Source: Oryzobacter faecalis (GTDB lineage Bacteria; Actinomycetota; Actinomycetes; Actinomycetales; Dermatophilaceae). From it: a stretch of DNA of 64,000 nt. Shown one piece after another: positions 53,688 through 62,676 of this stretch; the stretch's first letter is position 1; every line of letters begins with the position of its first letter. The stretch covers positions 61,806-125,805 of the forward strand of contig NZ_JBKOFW010000007.1 in assembly GCF_046764005.1 (NCBI RefSeq), in the 5' to 3' direction. The notes beneath the pieces are model-generated. The model made no database searches. It was not told where the DNA came from and was given only the letters and a program-made list of their open reading frames with translations. The position numbers were made by a program, and so were the translations under genes.

Positions 53688-54151
53688 GCATCGACGTCCT
53701 CAACGAGACCGACGTCGTGCTCGACGAGCTCGAGCTCGTCAACATCTCGCGCTACGTCCTCGAGCAGATGCGGGTCCACCCGCAGGCCGAGCTGTGCATC
53801 CGGCTCGTCGACGAGGCCGCGATGGAGACCCTGCACGTGCAGTGGATGGACCTGCCCGGGCCCACCGACGTCATGAGCTTCCCCATGGACGAGCTGCGCC
53901 CGGGCCGCGACGGGGTCGAGCCGCAGGAGGGCATGCTCGGCGACATCGTCCTGTGCCCCACGGTCGCGGCGAGGCAGGCCCGCGAGGCCGGGCACGCCAC
54001 CGAGGAGGAGCTCTTGCTGCTCACGACGCACGGCATCCTCCACCTCCTCGGCTTCGACCACGCCGAGCCCGACGAGGAGAAGGAGATGTTCGAGCTGCAG
54101 CGCCAGCTGCTGCTCACCTTCCTCGCCACCCGCGGCCGGCCCACGGCCTGA
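53684..54151 (+). CDS. ybeY: Endoribonuclease YbeY
   Basis: A 155-residue metal-dependent RNase for rRNA maturation and quality control. The zinc motif HGILHLLGFDH supplies His116, 120 and 126; upstream is the conserved WMDLPGPTDVMSFPMDE. GTG at 53684 overlaps the phoH stop (GTGA). Confidence 0.96.
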   Translation: MSIDVLNETDVVLDELELVNISRYVLEQMRVHPQAELCIRLVDEAAMETLHVQWMDLPGPTDVMSFPMDELRPGRDGVEPQEGMLGDIVLCPTVAARQAREAGHATEEELLLLTTHGILHLLGFDHAEPDEEKEMFELQRQLLLTFLATRGRPTA

Positions 54152-54170
54152 CCGCGCGCCAGGACTCCCC

Positions 54171-55463
54171 ATGACCGGACTCGTCACCGCCGCGGTGGTC
54201 GCCACCCTCGTCGCCTTCGTCATCTCCACGGCCGAGGCCGCCTTCCAGCGGATGTCGCGCACCCGCGCCCACGAGCTGCTCGAGGAGGGGCGCCCCGGCG
54301 CTCGCGCCCTCGTGCGGGTCGTGGGCGACACCGCGGCCTACCTGTCGGTGCTCTCGTTCGTGCGCGTCATCGCCGAGTCGACGGTCGCGGTGATGGTCAC
54401 CCTCGCCGTCACCGACTTCGTCGACGGCACCGTCCAGGGCTTCCTCGTCGCCATCGGGATCATGGCGCTGATCTCGTTCGCCGTCGTCGGGGTCTCGCCC
54501 GGGACGCTCGGCGTCCAGCACAGCACGCGGGTCGCGCTGGCGGCGGCACCGACGACGGTGTGGGTGCGCCGCGTCCTCGGGCCGTTCTCGCGGCTGCTCA
54601 TCGCCATCGCCAACGCCATCACCCCGGGCAAGGGGTTCCGTGACGGGCCCTTCGAGAGCGAGGCCGAGCTGCGCGACCTCGTCGACCTCGCCCGCGACTC
54701 CGCGCTCATCGAGGCCGACGAGCGGGAGATGCTCCACTCCGTCTTCGAGCTCGGCGACACGATCACCCGAGAGGTCATGGTGCCGCGCACCGACATGGTC
54801 GCCATCGACGAGGACCGCGTGTGCCGCCAGGCGATGAGCCTGTTCCTGCGCTCGGGGTTCTCGCGGATCCCGGTGCTCGGGCGCGACGTCGACGACGTCG
54901 TGGGGCTGCTCTACCTCAAGGACGTCATCCGGCGCACCAACGCCGACCCGAAGGCCGGCTCGGTGCCCGTCACCGAGGTCATGCGCCCGATGCCGTTCGT
55001 CCCCGAGAGCAAGCCGGTCGACGACCTGCTCCGCGAGATGCAGCTGGACCAGACCCACTTCGCCGTCGTCGTCGACGAGTACGGCGGCACCGCGGGCCTG
55101 GTGACGATCGAGGACATCCTCGAGGAGATCGTCGGCGAGATCACCGACGAGTACGACCGCGAGGCACCCGAGGTCGAGGACCTCGGCGACGGGCGCGTCC
55201 GGGTCGCGGCGACGATGCACGTCGACGACCTCGCCGAGCTGTTCGACGTCGACCTCGACGAGGACGCCGTCGACACCGTCGGTGGCCTCATCGGCAAGAC
55301 GATCGGACGGGTACCGATCCTCGGGTCGACCTGCGAGGTCGCCGGCCTGCGGCTCACCGCCGAGCGGATGTCGGGACGGCGGCACCGCATCGCCACCGTC
55401 ATCGTCGAGCGGGTCGAGCCGGTGACGGTCGAGCCCGCCGAGGTCGAGGAGAGGGTCGGATGA
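54171..55463 (+). CDS. CorC/HlyC-type hemolysin-family protein (DUF21-CBS-CorC)
   Basis: A 430-residue membrane protein with an N-terminal DUF21 region of about four membrane segments (GLVTAAVVATLVAFVISTAEAAF), two CBS domains (TREVMVPRTDMVAIDEDR; VTEVMRPMPFVPESKPVDDL) and a C-terminal CorC_HlyC domain (MHVDDLAELFDVDLDEDAVD). The family is implicated in Mg/Co efflux. The stop overlaps era (ATGA). Confidence 0.93.
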   Translation: MTGLVTAAVVATLVAFVISTAEAAFQRMSRTRAHELLEEGRPGARALVRVVGDTAAYLSVLSFVRVIAESTVAVMVTLAVTDFVDGTVQGFLVAIGIMALISFAVVGVSPGTLGVQHSTRVALAAAPTTVWVRRVLGPFSRLLIAIANAITPGKGFRDGPFESEAELRDLVDLARDSALIEADEREMLHSVFELGDTITREVMVPRTDMVAIDEDRVCRQAMSLFLRSGFSRIPVLGRDVDDVVGLLYLKDVIRRTNADPKAGSVPVTEVMRPMPFVPESKPVDDLLREMQLDQTHFAVVVDEYGGTAGLVTIEDILEEIVGEITDEYDREAPEVEDLGDGRVRVAATMHVDDLAELFDVDLDEDAVDTVGGLIGKTIGRVPILGSTCEVAGLRLTAERMSGRRHRIATVIVERVEPVTVEPAEVEERVG

Positions 55464-56389
55464 CGGGGGTCGGGCCGGACGGGTTCGTCGCCGGGTTCGC
55501 GTGCCTCATCGGGCGTCCGAACGCGGGCAAGTCGACGCTGACGAACGCGCTCGTCGGGCAGAAGGTCGCCATCACGTCGAGCAAGCCGCAGACGACGCGG
55601 CACACGATCCGGGGCATCGTCACCACCGCGTCGAGCCAGCTCGTCCTCGTCGACACCCCCGGCCTGCACAAGCCGCGCACGCTGCTGGGGGAGCGCCTCA
55701 ACGACCTCGTCCGCGAGACGCTGCTCGAGGTCGACGTCATCGGGTTCTGCGTCCCGGCCGACCAGCGGATCGGCCCCGGCGACCGGTTCATCGCCGCCGA
55801 GCTCGCCGAGCTCGGGCGGGGCAAGCGCACGCCGGTGGTCGCCATCGCGACGAAGTCCGACACGGTCGACCGCGAGCGGCTGGCCGAGCACCTCATCGCC
55901 CTGGACCAGCTCGGCGACTGGGCCGACATCATCCCCTGCTCCGCGACCCGCGGGGACCAGGTCGAGGAGGTGGCCGACGTCCTCTCGGGACACCTGCCGC
56001 CCTCGCCCGGCCCGCTCTACCCGGACGGCCAGCTCACCGACGAGCCGGAGGCGGTGATGATCGCCGAGCTGGTCCGCGAGGCCGCGCTGGAGGGCGTCCG
56101 CGACGAGCTGCCGCACAGCCTCGCGGTCGTCGTCGAGGAGATGGTCCCGCGCGAGGGCCGCCCACCCGACAAGCCGCTCCTCGACGTGCGGGTCAACGTC
56201 TTCGTCGAGCGCGACAGCCAGAAGGCGATCGTCATCGGGCGCGGCGGGTCCCGCCTGCGCGAGGTCGGGACGAACGCGCGCCACGGCATCGAGGCGCTGC
56301 TCGGCCAGCGGGTGCACCTCGACCTCCACGTCAAGGTCGCCAAGGACTGGCAGCGCGACCCCAAGCAGCTCGGCCGGCTCGGGTTCTGA
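55460..56389 (+). CDS. era: GTPase Era
   Basis: A 309-residue GTPase that assists 16S rRNA 3'-end maturation and 30S assembly. G1 GRPNAGKST (18-26), switch TTRHTIRG, G3 DTPGLHKPR, G4 TKSD, and a C-terminal KH domain (VIVIGRGGSRLREVG). ATG at 55460 overlaps the previous stop. It ends the ybeY-corC-era cluster. Confidence 0.97.
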   Translation: MTGVGPDGFVAGFACLIGRPNAGKSTLTNALVGQKVAITSSKPQTTRHTIRGIVTTASSQLVLVDTPGLHKPRTLLGERLNDLVRETLLEVDVIGFCVPADQRIGPGDRFIAAELAELGRGKRTPVVAIATKSDTVDRERLAEHLIALDQLGDWADIIPCSATRGDQVEEVADVLSGHLPPSPGPLYPDGQLTDEPEAVMIAELVREAALEGVRDELPHSLAVVVEEMVPREGRPPDKPLLDVRVNVFVERDSQKAIVIGRGGSRLREVGTNARHGIEALLGQRVHLDLHVKVAKDWQRDPKQLGRLGF

Positions 56390-56390
56390 C

Positions 56391-56418
56391 GCGCACCGTC
56401 GGCGTATCAGCGGTGCGC
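56391..56418 (+). terminator. Hairpin terminator after era
   Basis: GCGCACCG (56391-56398) pairs with CGGTGCGC (56411-56418) around a 12-nt loop. An alternative overlapping hairpin TCAGCG-GTG-CGCTGA uses the right arm. Confidence 0.6.
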
Positions 56419-56491
56419 TGACCTGCTCCTCCTTGCCGAGGGGCTCGGCACGGGTGAACCATGAGGAGCCCCCTGAGTCGGAGGTGCGGTC

Positions 56492-59400
56492 ATGGGTGAC
56501 GGCCCGGCGAACGCGGAGACGACCGGTCTCCTCGGACACGACCTGAGTGCGGTGCCACCCGAGGAGGTCCGCTTCGCGGTCGTCCTCAACGGCGGGGTGT
56601 CGCTCGCCGTGTGGATGGGCGGGGTCGCCCTCGAGCTGGACCAGCTGGCGAAGGCCCGGCGACGAGAGGTCCCCGTCTACGACCTGCTCCTCGCCATGAC
56701 CGGGTGCTCGGCGCGGGTCGACATCGTCAGCGGGACGTCTGCGGGCGGGGTCAACGGGGCGGCCCTGGCCCTCGCCCAGGTCAACGAGCTCGCGGACCTG
56801 TCCCAGCTCCGGGACGTCTGGGCGGAGCAGGGACGCATCGAGGCCCTGCTCCGCCAGCCCGTGTCGGGCTCGCCGGCCTCCCTGCTCAAGGGCGACGAGC
56901 ACTTCCTCCCCGCCCTGACCGCGGCGATGGCCCGCCTGGCCTGGCCGAACGAGATCGTGCCGGCGGACCGGGCCCCGATGGACCTCACGATGATGACGAC
57001 GCTGCTCAACCCCACGCAGAAGGTCACCGTCGACGCCCTCGGGCAGCGGCTGCCCCAGGCGGTGCACAGTGCGTCGTTCCGGTGGACCCGGTCCGCCGAC
57101 GGGTCCGGGCACCGGGACCCGTTCGACGCGTCCCACATCCAGGTCACCGCGGCCGAGCTCGCCCTCGCGGCGCGCAGCTCGTCCAGCTTCCCCGTCGCCT
57201 TCGAACCGAGCTACGTGCCCGTCAACGCCCCGGCGCCCGTCGGGCGGCCCGAGGCGCGGCTCCCCGATCTCGGGGCACGAGCGAGGGAGTGGGCCGACCG
57301 GGGGCGGGACTGCTCGCGCTTCGTCGTCGACGGTGGCGTGCTCGCGAACACCCCGACCCGCCAGGCCCTCGAGGCGATGCAGAGGATGCCCGCCGACGGG
57401 CCCGTGCGCCGGGTCATGCTGCTCGTCTACCCCCACGCCCCCGCCCCCGCCGAGGTCCCGGCGGACGACCGGCTGGCGGCGCCGACCCTCACGAAGACGC
57501 TCGCGGGCGTGCTGGGGGCGCTGTCCGCCCAGGGCAGCCGGACCTTCGTCGAGGAGGTGTCGGCACACAACCTGCACGCCTCCGCCCGCCGTGGCACGCG
57601 CAGCGAGATCCTCGACCGCGTCACCTCGCGGGACGAGCGGGACGAGCGGGACGAGCGGGACGAGCGGGACGGCGCGGACGAGCTGGAGCGGATCGCGGGC
57701 AGCCTGTTCACCCACTACCGGTGGCTGCGTCGCAGCCAGGCCTCGCGGACGCTGGCCGGGTGGCTGCTGGACGCCGGACCCCTGACGGTCGGGTGGGACC
57801 GCGAGCCGTGGGACGTCGAGCGGGTCCGTGCCGAGGCGGAGGTGGCCCAGGTCGAGGGCGTGGAGGTCGTGGGCCAGTCCGCCCGGGGGCTGCCCTACGT
57901 GCCGGCCCGGTTCCCGACCCGGACGGACCCGGAGCGGAACGACGTCTGGGCGTGGGGGCACACGACGGCCATCGGGCTCGCCGACGCCGTCAACGAGATC
58001 CTGCGTGACCTCGCCTGGGTCGTCCCCGAGGACGAGCCGGGGAGGACGAGCGAGGCCCGGGCCACGATCGTCGCCGCACGGAGGACGGTGTCGACGACGC
58101 TGCGGACGCTGCACCAGTCCCGCACGGACATGGACGCGGTGTGGCTCCTCGACCCGCTGGTCACGATGCGGCCCGACCGGAACTACTGGAGGCTGCGGCT
58201 GAGCGCGTACGCACGGTGGATGGCGGGGGGCGAGGACCAGCCGGTGCGCGCGGCCCTCACGCGGGTGCTCGACGCGGAGCGCGACCGTCTGCGCGGGCAC
58301 GCGGCGGGGGAGGAGGACGTCGCGGAGGCCGAGCGGCGGCGACAGCGAGCCGCCGACCTCGTCCTGCGGGGGAGTGCGGGGGAGGTCGGGGCGACCGTGC
58401 GTCAGTGCGTGGACACCGTCATCACCTGCCTGCTCGACGTGCTGCCGATCCTTCGCACGTACTGTCGGTACGACGCCGCCCAGTCGCCCCTCCAGCAGAG
58501 CCTGGGTGTCCGCCAGCAGCTCGAGCGGTGGCGCGACCTGCTGGCCCCGACCGACCGGCTCGAGTCGGCGGACCGGCTCCTGACGACCCTCCTGCACCTG
58601 GAGGTCGCGAGCGTCACCCTCGGCGACGGCACACCCAGCGGCCTGACCATCCCCGTCGAGCTGGTCCAGGTCTCGGCGCAGACCGAGAACGCGTTCGCGA
58701 CGTACAGCCGCACGGGTGACGAGAAGCTCGGCGGGTGGTCGGTCAACCGGTTCGGGGGCTTCCTCAAGCGGTCGTGGCGCGTCAACGACTGGACATGGGG
58801 CCGGCTGGACGCGGCGTCGGCGCTGTGCCGCACGGTGCTCGACCCGGCGCGGGTGCGTCGCACCGCCGTGCTCGCCGGGTACCTGGACAGCGGCTCCTCA
58901 CCGGCCGCGCTCGCGCAGCAGACCCTCGACGAGCTCGTGGTGACGCTCTTCCCGGGGAGCCCCCTCGATGGTGACGCCCGCTTCGCGTACCACCGGCAGG
59001 AGGCGCTCCGCGAGCTCACCACCGCCTTCACCGTCGCGGTGCCGCGCGAGGAGCTCCCGGCCACGATGCCCTCGCTCGCCGCGCTCTTCGCGTGGGCACG
59101 CCAGCTCGACCTCATCCCCCAGGAGGTGTCGGCCCTGGCCGCCGCCGTGCGCCAGGACGACGTCGAGGGGGCCAGCCCCCGGTCGCGGGGCAAGGCGATG
59201 CTCGAGGCGGAGCGGCCGCTCCTGACCCGGTTGGACCGGGCCCTCGGTGAGGACCGACCGGTGTCGGCCCAGGACCGCGTCCGACTCCTCACCGCCTTCG
59301 ACCGGGCCGGGGTGGGGCGGGAGGACCTCGCCGTCGAGGCGTCGAGCGACCTGGTCATCCGGAGCGCGTCGACGGCGGGGACGGTGACGACCTCGGTGCT

Positions 59401-60841
59401 CGACTCCCCGGCCTCCGGTCTGGCGGCGGTCCGCCCGGTGACCAAGGTGCTGCGGGGCGGGATGCTCGTCGTGCACTGGCTGGTCGTCGGGCTGACCTCG
59501 CGCAGCGTCGTCCCGCGGACCCTCGCGATGCTCGGGCTCGCCCTCGGCGCCGTCCTGCTCGTCGCCTCGCTGCTCGGCGCCCTGCCGGAGTCCTGGTCCG
59601 GCCCCGCGTCGCTCATCGGCATCTCGTGCCTGCTGGCGGCCTTCGCGTTCGGGGCGCTGCGCACCGGGACCGTGCTGCACGGGCTCGTGCTCATCAGTCC
59701 GATCGTGCCGCTGCTCACCTACGCCTACGCCCTGCCCGACGGCACGGCCGGGGACGGCACGGCTCCCGAGGGCGCGGTGTCGGCGACCCGCGGTGCCGTC
59801 ACCCTCACGGCGATGGCGGGACTCGTGCTCGGCCTGTTCCTCCTCGGCAGCCTCCCGGCCTCGCACGGCAGCGTCTGGGACGCCCTCGGCCGCCTCGGCG
59901 AGCGCCGCGGGCTGCCCCCGACGGACACCCAGGACCTCAAGGCGCTCGACCGGCTGCGGGTCGGCGCGCGACGGCGGGCGACGGCGGTGTGGCGTTCGCT
60001 GCCGTCGGTCGGCCTGCCGCTGGTCGTGGTCGCCCTGCCCGTCTTCCTCGCCTGGGGGATCTCGCGGCTGAGCGCCGAGTGGGTCCAGGAGGAGCTGCTC
60101 CGGGCGCGCGGCTGGATCACCTGGCTGAGCCTCGCCGCCCTCGTCGTCGGAGCCGCGGCCGCCTTCCTCTTCGGTGACCTGCTCCGCCCCATCGGGCGCA
60201 GGGTCGCCGGTGGTGGACCGGAGGCCGAGGACGCGGCCTCGGTCGACGCCGGGGCCGAGGACCCCGCGCCCGAGTGGGTGTACGGGGTGCTGGCCGACCC
60301 GCTGGCGGTCGCGGCCTCGTGGGCCGTGCTCTACGGAGGGATGTACCTCCTGGTGGCGAACGTGGTCCTGTGGCGTGGCTTCGACGTCCCGCCCGGGGAG
60401 GCTGCGGAGACGTGGCTGGTGGCGATCGTCGTCACGGCGCTCGTCCTCGGCCTCGTCCTCACGGCGATCTACCCGCTGTTCGTCCCGCTGCGCGTCCTGC
60501 GGCGGCACGAACGCCGTGAGCTGGAGCGCGACGCCGTCACGTCCACCCGGCCCGGTCTCCGGCGGCCACGTGCGAGCCAGGACCGCGACGAGGAGTCCAG
60601 GCGGCGAGGCGCCTACGCCGTCGACCTCGCCGAGCGCGGGGTCGGGTACCGATGGCTCGTGTCGCGCGACGCGGTCCACCGGCAGCCCGCGCTGACCGCG
60701 CGAGGAGCCGAGCTCCTCCGACGGCTCGACGAGGCCCTCGACCCCGGCCCCCACCGCGGGCTGCGCTGGCGGCTCGAGCGGGTGCTCTGGCGGTTCCGGA
60801 GGCCGAAGGTCGGCCAGCACCGAGGACCCGGTCACGCCTGA
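56492..60841 (+). CDS. Giant patatin-like membrane protein
   Basis: A 1449-residue protein. The N-terminal ~330 residues are a patatin-like lipase: oxyanion loop NGGVSLAVWMGG (33-44), nucleophile elbow GTSAGG (Ser83) and catalytic Asp in VVDGGVLANTP (near 280). A long charged middle part follows, likely of the DUF3376 type. From about residue 1000 to 1345 there are roughly eight hydrophobic segments (e.g. LGLALGAVLLVASLLGAL), so the enzyme is membrane-anchored at its C-terminus. No signal peptide. A CGGGACGAG tandem repeat encodes RDERDERDERD. ATG at 56492 has a GGAGG near 56480. Phospholipase activity is inferred. Confidence 0.85.
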   Translation: MGDGPANAETTGLLGHDLSAVPPEEVRFAVVLNGGVSLAVWMGGVALELDQLAKARRREVPVYDLLLAMTGCSARVDIVSGTSAGGVNGAALALAQVNELADLSQLRDVWAEQGRIEALLRQPVSGSPASLLKGDEHFLPALTAAMARLAWPNEIVPADRAPMDLTMMTTLLNPTQKVTVDALGQRLPQAVHSASFRWTRSADGSGHRDPFDASHIQVTAAELALAARSSSSFPVAFEPSYVPVNAPAPVGRPEARLPDLGARAREWADRGRDCSRFVVDGGVLANTPTRQALEAMQRMPADGPVRRVMLLVYPHAPAPAEVPADDRLAAPTLTKTLAGVLGALSAQGSRTFVEEVSAHNLHASARRGTRSEILDRVTSRDERDERDERDERDGADELERIAGSLFTHYRWLRRSQASRTLAGWLLDAGPLTVGWDREPWDVERVRAEAEVAQVEGVEVVGQSARGLPYVPARFPTRTDPERNDVWAWGHTTAIGLADAVNEILRDLAWVVPEDEPGRTSEARATIVAARRTVSTTLRTLHQSRTDMDAVWLLDPLVTMRPDRNYWRLRLSAYARWMAGGEDQPVRAALTRVLDAERDRLRGHAAGEEDVAEAERRRQRAADLVLRGSAGEVGATVRQCVDTVITCLLDVLPILRTYCRYDAAQSPLQQSLGVRQQLERWRDLLAPTDRLESADRLLTTLLHLEVASVTLGDGTPSGLTIPVELVQVSAQTENAFATYSRTGDEKLGGWSVNRFGGFLKRSWRVNDWTWGRLDAASALCRTVLDPARVRRTAVLAGYLDSGSSPAALAQQTLDELVVTLFPGSPLDGDARFAYHRQEALRELTTAFTVAVPREELPATMPSLAALFAWARQLDLIPQEVSALAAAVRQDDVEGASPRSRGKAMLEAERPLLTRLDRALGEDRPVSAQDRVRLLTAFDRAGVGREDLAVEASSDLVIRSASTAGTVTTSVLDSPASGLAAVRPVTKVLRGGMLVVHWLVVGLTSRSVVPRTLAMLGLALGAVLLVASLLGALPESWSGPASLIGISCLLAAFAFGALRTGTVLHGLVLISPIVPLLTYAYALPDGTAGDGTAPEGAVSATRGAVTLTAMAGLVLGLFLLGSLPASHGSVWDALGRLGERRGLPPTDTQDLKALDRLRVGARRRATAVWRSLPSVGLPLVVVALPVFLAWGISRLSAEWVQEELLRARGWITWLSLAALVVGAAAAFLFGDLLRPIGRRVAGGGPEAEDAASVDAGAEDPAPEWVYGVLADPLAVAASWAVLYGGMYLLVANVVLWRGFDVPPGEAAETWLVAIVVTALVLGLVLTAIYPLFVPLRVLRRHERRELERDAVTSTRPGLRRPRASQDRDEESRRRGAYAVDLAERGVGYRWLVSRDAVHRQPALTARGAELLRRLDEALDPGPHRGLRWRLERVLWRFRRPKVGQHRGPGHA
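57629..57671 (+). repeat. 9-bp tandem repeat inside the patatin gene
   Basis: Almost five copies of CGGGACGAG, in frame, encode an (RDE)n stretch at about residues 380-393. Changes in copy number would alter the linker length by three residues without shifting frame. Confidence 0.9.
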
Positions 60842-60857
60842 CCCGCTGGCCGGGGCG

Positions 60858-61559
60858 TCAGTAGGCGGCGCCGGTGATGAGCCCGATGGCGTGGGTGCGG
60901 CTGCGGGCGCCGAGGCGGCGGACGATCTCGGCGACCTCCGCGGAGACGGTGCGGACCGAGACCCCGAGCGCCCGGGCGATCTCGCGGTCGCTCGCACCGG
61001 CGGTGAGGTGGAAGGCGACCTGCACCATCCGGCGCGTGAACGGCGGGTCCTCGCCGGGCGCGATGGCCGGTTCGGCCGAGCGCCAGGCGGCGTCGAAGAC
61101 GCGGACCGCGGCGGCGACGACGCGCCCGTCGGTCGACTCCCAGACCGAGGTCACCGGCGTGACGCTGTGCGGCTCGCCGACGAAGATCCGGGCGCCGTCG
61201 ACGACGAGCATGCTGTCGACGACGTGACCGACCCGCAGGTAAGGGTGGTGGTGGCTCGCCAGCAGCGGCAGGCGGGTCAGCGCCCGCCCGGAGGTGAGGT
61301 AGCGCAGGTCCATCGCCGGGCGGTGTCGCAGCTCGGCGAAGGGCCGTGCGACGCCGACCTGGGTCCAGGACGGCACGAGGGTCATGTGCCACACGCTGTG
61401 CCGGACCCGCTGGGCCACGGCGGCGGCCGCGGTGGCGTAGGCCGTCTCGACCGCGCCGAGGGCCCGCAGCCGGGGGTCTCCGGCAGCGACGAGCTCGTGG
61501 ACCCAGGTGAAGAAGGCGCGGGCCTCCTCGCCGTCGTCCGGGCCGCCGGCGGGGCTCAC
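60858..61559 (-). CDS. LuxR-type regulator, downstream member of a tandem pair
   Basis: A 233-residue protein with a C-terminal LuxR/GerE HTH (LTAGASDREIARALGVSVRTV, about 184-230). The N-terminal ~170 residues form an unrecognised sensor-like domain (SHHHPYLRVGHVVDSMLVVDGARIFVG) resembling TrmB-type ligand domains. GTG at 61559 overlaps the upstream gene's stop (GTGA). Its sister gene has the same size and plan, so the pair arose by duplication. It is convergent with the patatin gene, 16 bp apart. Confidence 0.82.
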   Translation of the reverse strand: MSPAGGPDDGEEARAFFTWVHELVAAGDPRLRALGAVETAYATAAAAVAQRVRHSVWHMTLVPSWTQVGVARPFAELRHRPAMDLRYLTSGRALTRLPLLASHHHPYLRVGHVVDSMLVVDGARIFVGEPHSVTPVTSVWESTDGRVVAAAVRVFDAAWRSAEPAIAPGEDPPFTRRMVQVAFHLTAGASDREIARALGVSVRTVSAEVAEIVRRLGARSRTHAIGLITGAAY

Positions 61560-62260
61560 GCGTCGCTCCCGGCCATGAGGGCGACGGCGTGGGTGCGGTT
61601 GCGCGCACCACACCAGTCGACGACGCGGCGGACGGCGACCTGCACGGTCCGTGCGCCGATCCCGAGGCGGGCGGCGATCTCGGCGTCGGTGTCCCCGTCC
61701 ATCATCGCGAACGCGACCTCGAGGGACCGGGCGTCGAGGAGGGGGAGGAGCGCGACGTCCTCGACCGGTGTGGCCCGCTCCCACAGCCCGAGGAAGGTCT
61801 CGGCCGCCGCTCGCACGACCTCGGCGTCCTCGGTGCGCCAGTAGTCGGGTCCCTGGGGCCCCGCGCGCCGCCCGCGCACGAGGAGGACGTCGTCGGCGAG
61901 CAGCAGCGCTCCGGCGAGGGGGGTCACGCGGCCGGGGGCGCCCTCGAGGTGGTACATCGAGGGCAGCAGCCTCACGCGCAGCCCGGCGGGGGAGATGAGT
62001 CCCCGGCAGTCCACTCCCTGGGCGACGGCGTCGGCGGTCATCCGGTGGCCGCGGCGCATGCTGCCGATCGACGGGTTGTCCGAGGTGCTCCAGACGCGGC
62101 GGTGGGTGACCTCGGGGAGACGGTTGACGTGCTCGGTGGTCGCGGCCCCCGTGCCGATCAGGTGGAAGGCCCGGTCGCCGGCGGCGATGCGTCCGTGGAC
62201 CTCGTCGAAGAAGGCGGCCCCTCCCGACCTCGTCGTCCGTCCCTCGTCGACGCCCGCCAC
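61556..62260 (-). CDS. LuxR-type regulator, upstream member of a tandem pair
   Basis: A 234-residue paralogue of the following gene: N-terminal sensor-like part (STSDNPSIGSMRRGHRMTAD, LPSMYHLEG, GALLLADDVLLVRGRR) and C-terminal HTH (DTDAEIAARLGIGARTVQVAVRRVV). Start GTG 62260 is chosen because GGGAGAG lies 8-9 nt upstream; the longer open frame enters a stretch with no ribosome-binding signal. The DNA-binding helix differs from its sister, so the two may read different sites or form a heterodimer. Confidence 0.8.
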   Translation of the reverse strand: MAGVDEGRTTRSGGAAFFDEVHGRIAAGDRAFHLIGTGAATTEHVNRLPEVTHRRVWSTSDNPSIGSMRRGHRMTADAVAQGVDCRGLISPAGLRVRLLPSMYHLEGAPGRVTPLAGALLLADDVLLVRGRRAGPQGPDYWRTEDAEVVRAAAETFLGLWERATPVEDVALLPLLDARSLEVAFAMMDGDTDAEIAARLGIGARTVQVAVRRVVDWCGARNRTHAVALMAGSDA

Positions 62261-62676
62261 GCGTCCGCTCTCCCGTCGTCGTTCCGCGGCCCATCGCCGC
62301 AGGTTGCGGGCCCAAGAGTAGTGGGCCCGGGCGCGCGGGGGTGGCGGGGGAGCGCGCCGCTGGAGGCCGCGCGGGCGGTGGCGCCGCCGCGGCACGGACA
62401 CATCGACCCCTCCGGTCCGACGCGTCCGTGCCGCGGGCCGTCGGTGCAGCAGCGGTGGGCTCCCCCGAGGGGCCCACCGCATCCGACGGCTGGCCGCGGA
62501 TCCCCCGGACACGCCGGTGGGGCACGACGCGTCCAACTGTGCGAGTCCTGTGTCCGCGGCGCCACCCGGGTTGCGAGAACTCGCAGTCCCGTCGTCGCCG
62601 GCGGGCCCGTCGGGTGGGGACGGCCCGGATGGTGAGCGTGGACGCCGCCCCTGCGACCGGCTCCTAGACTGGGGCC
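62261..62676. other. 416-bp intergenic region between the luxR pair and asd
   Basis: No convincing gene. It holds a hairpin GGTGGGC (62454-62460) / GCCCACC (62472-62478) and a palindrome TGCGAG-AA-CTCGCA (62572-62585) that might be an operator, followed by the asd promoter. Divergent promoters for the luxR pair and asd must lie here. Confidence 0.6.
62665..62670 (+). promoter_or_regulatory. Leaderless -10 box for asd
   Basis: TAGACT, 6 nt before the ATG at 62677. Confidence 0.6.

Noticed and set aside
54911..58597. 1228-codon open frame on the minus strand
   Set aside because: Antisense to corC, era and the patatin gene, with no family motifs; a composition artefact.
58898..60997. Large antisense frame opposite the patatin C-terminus
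   Set aside because: Shadow of the patatin membrane region; no recognisable protein.
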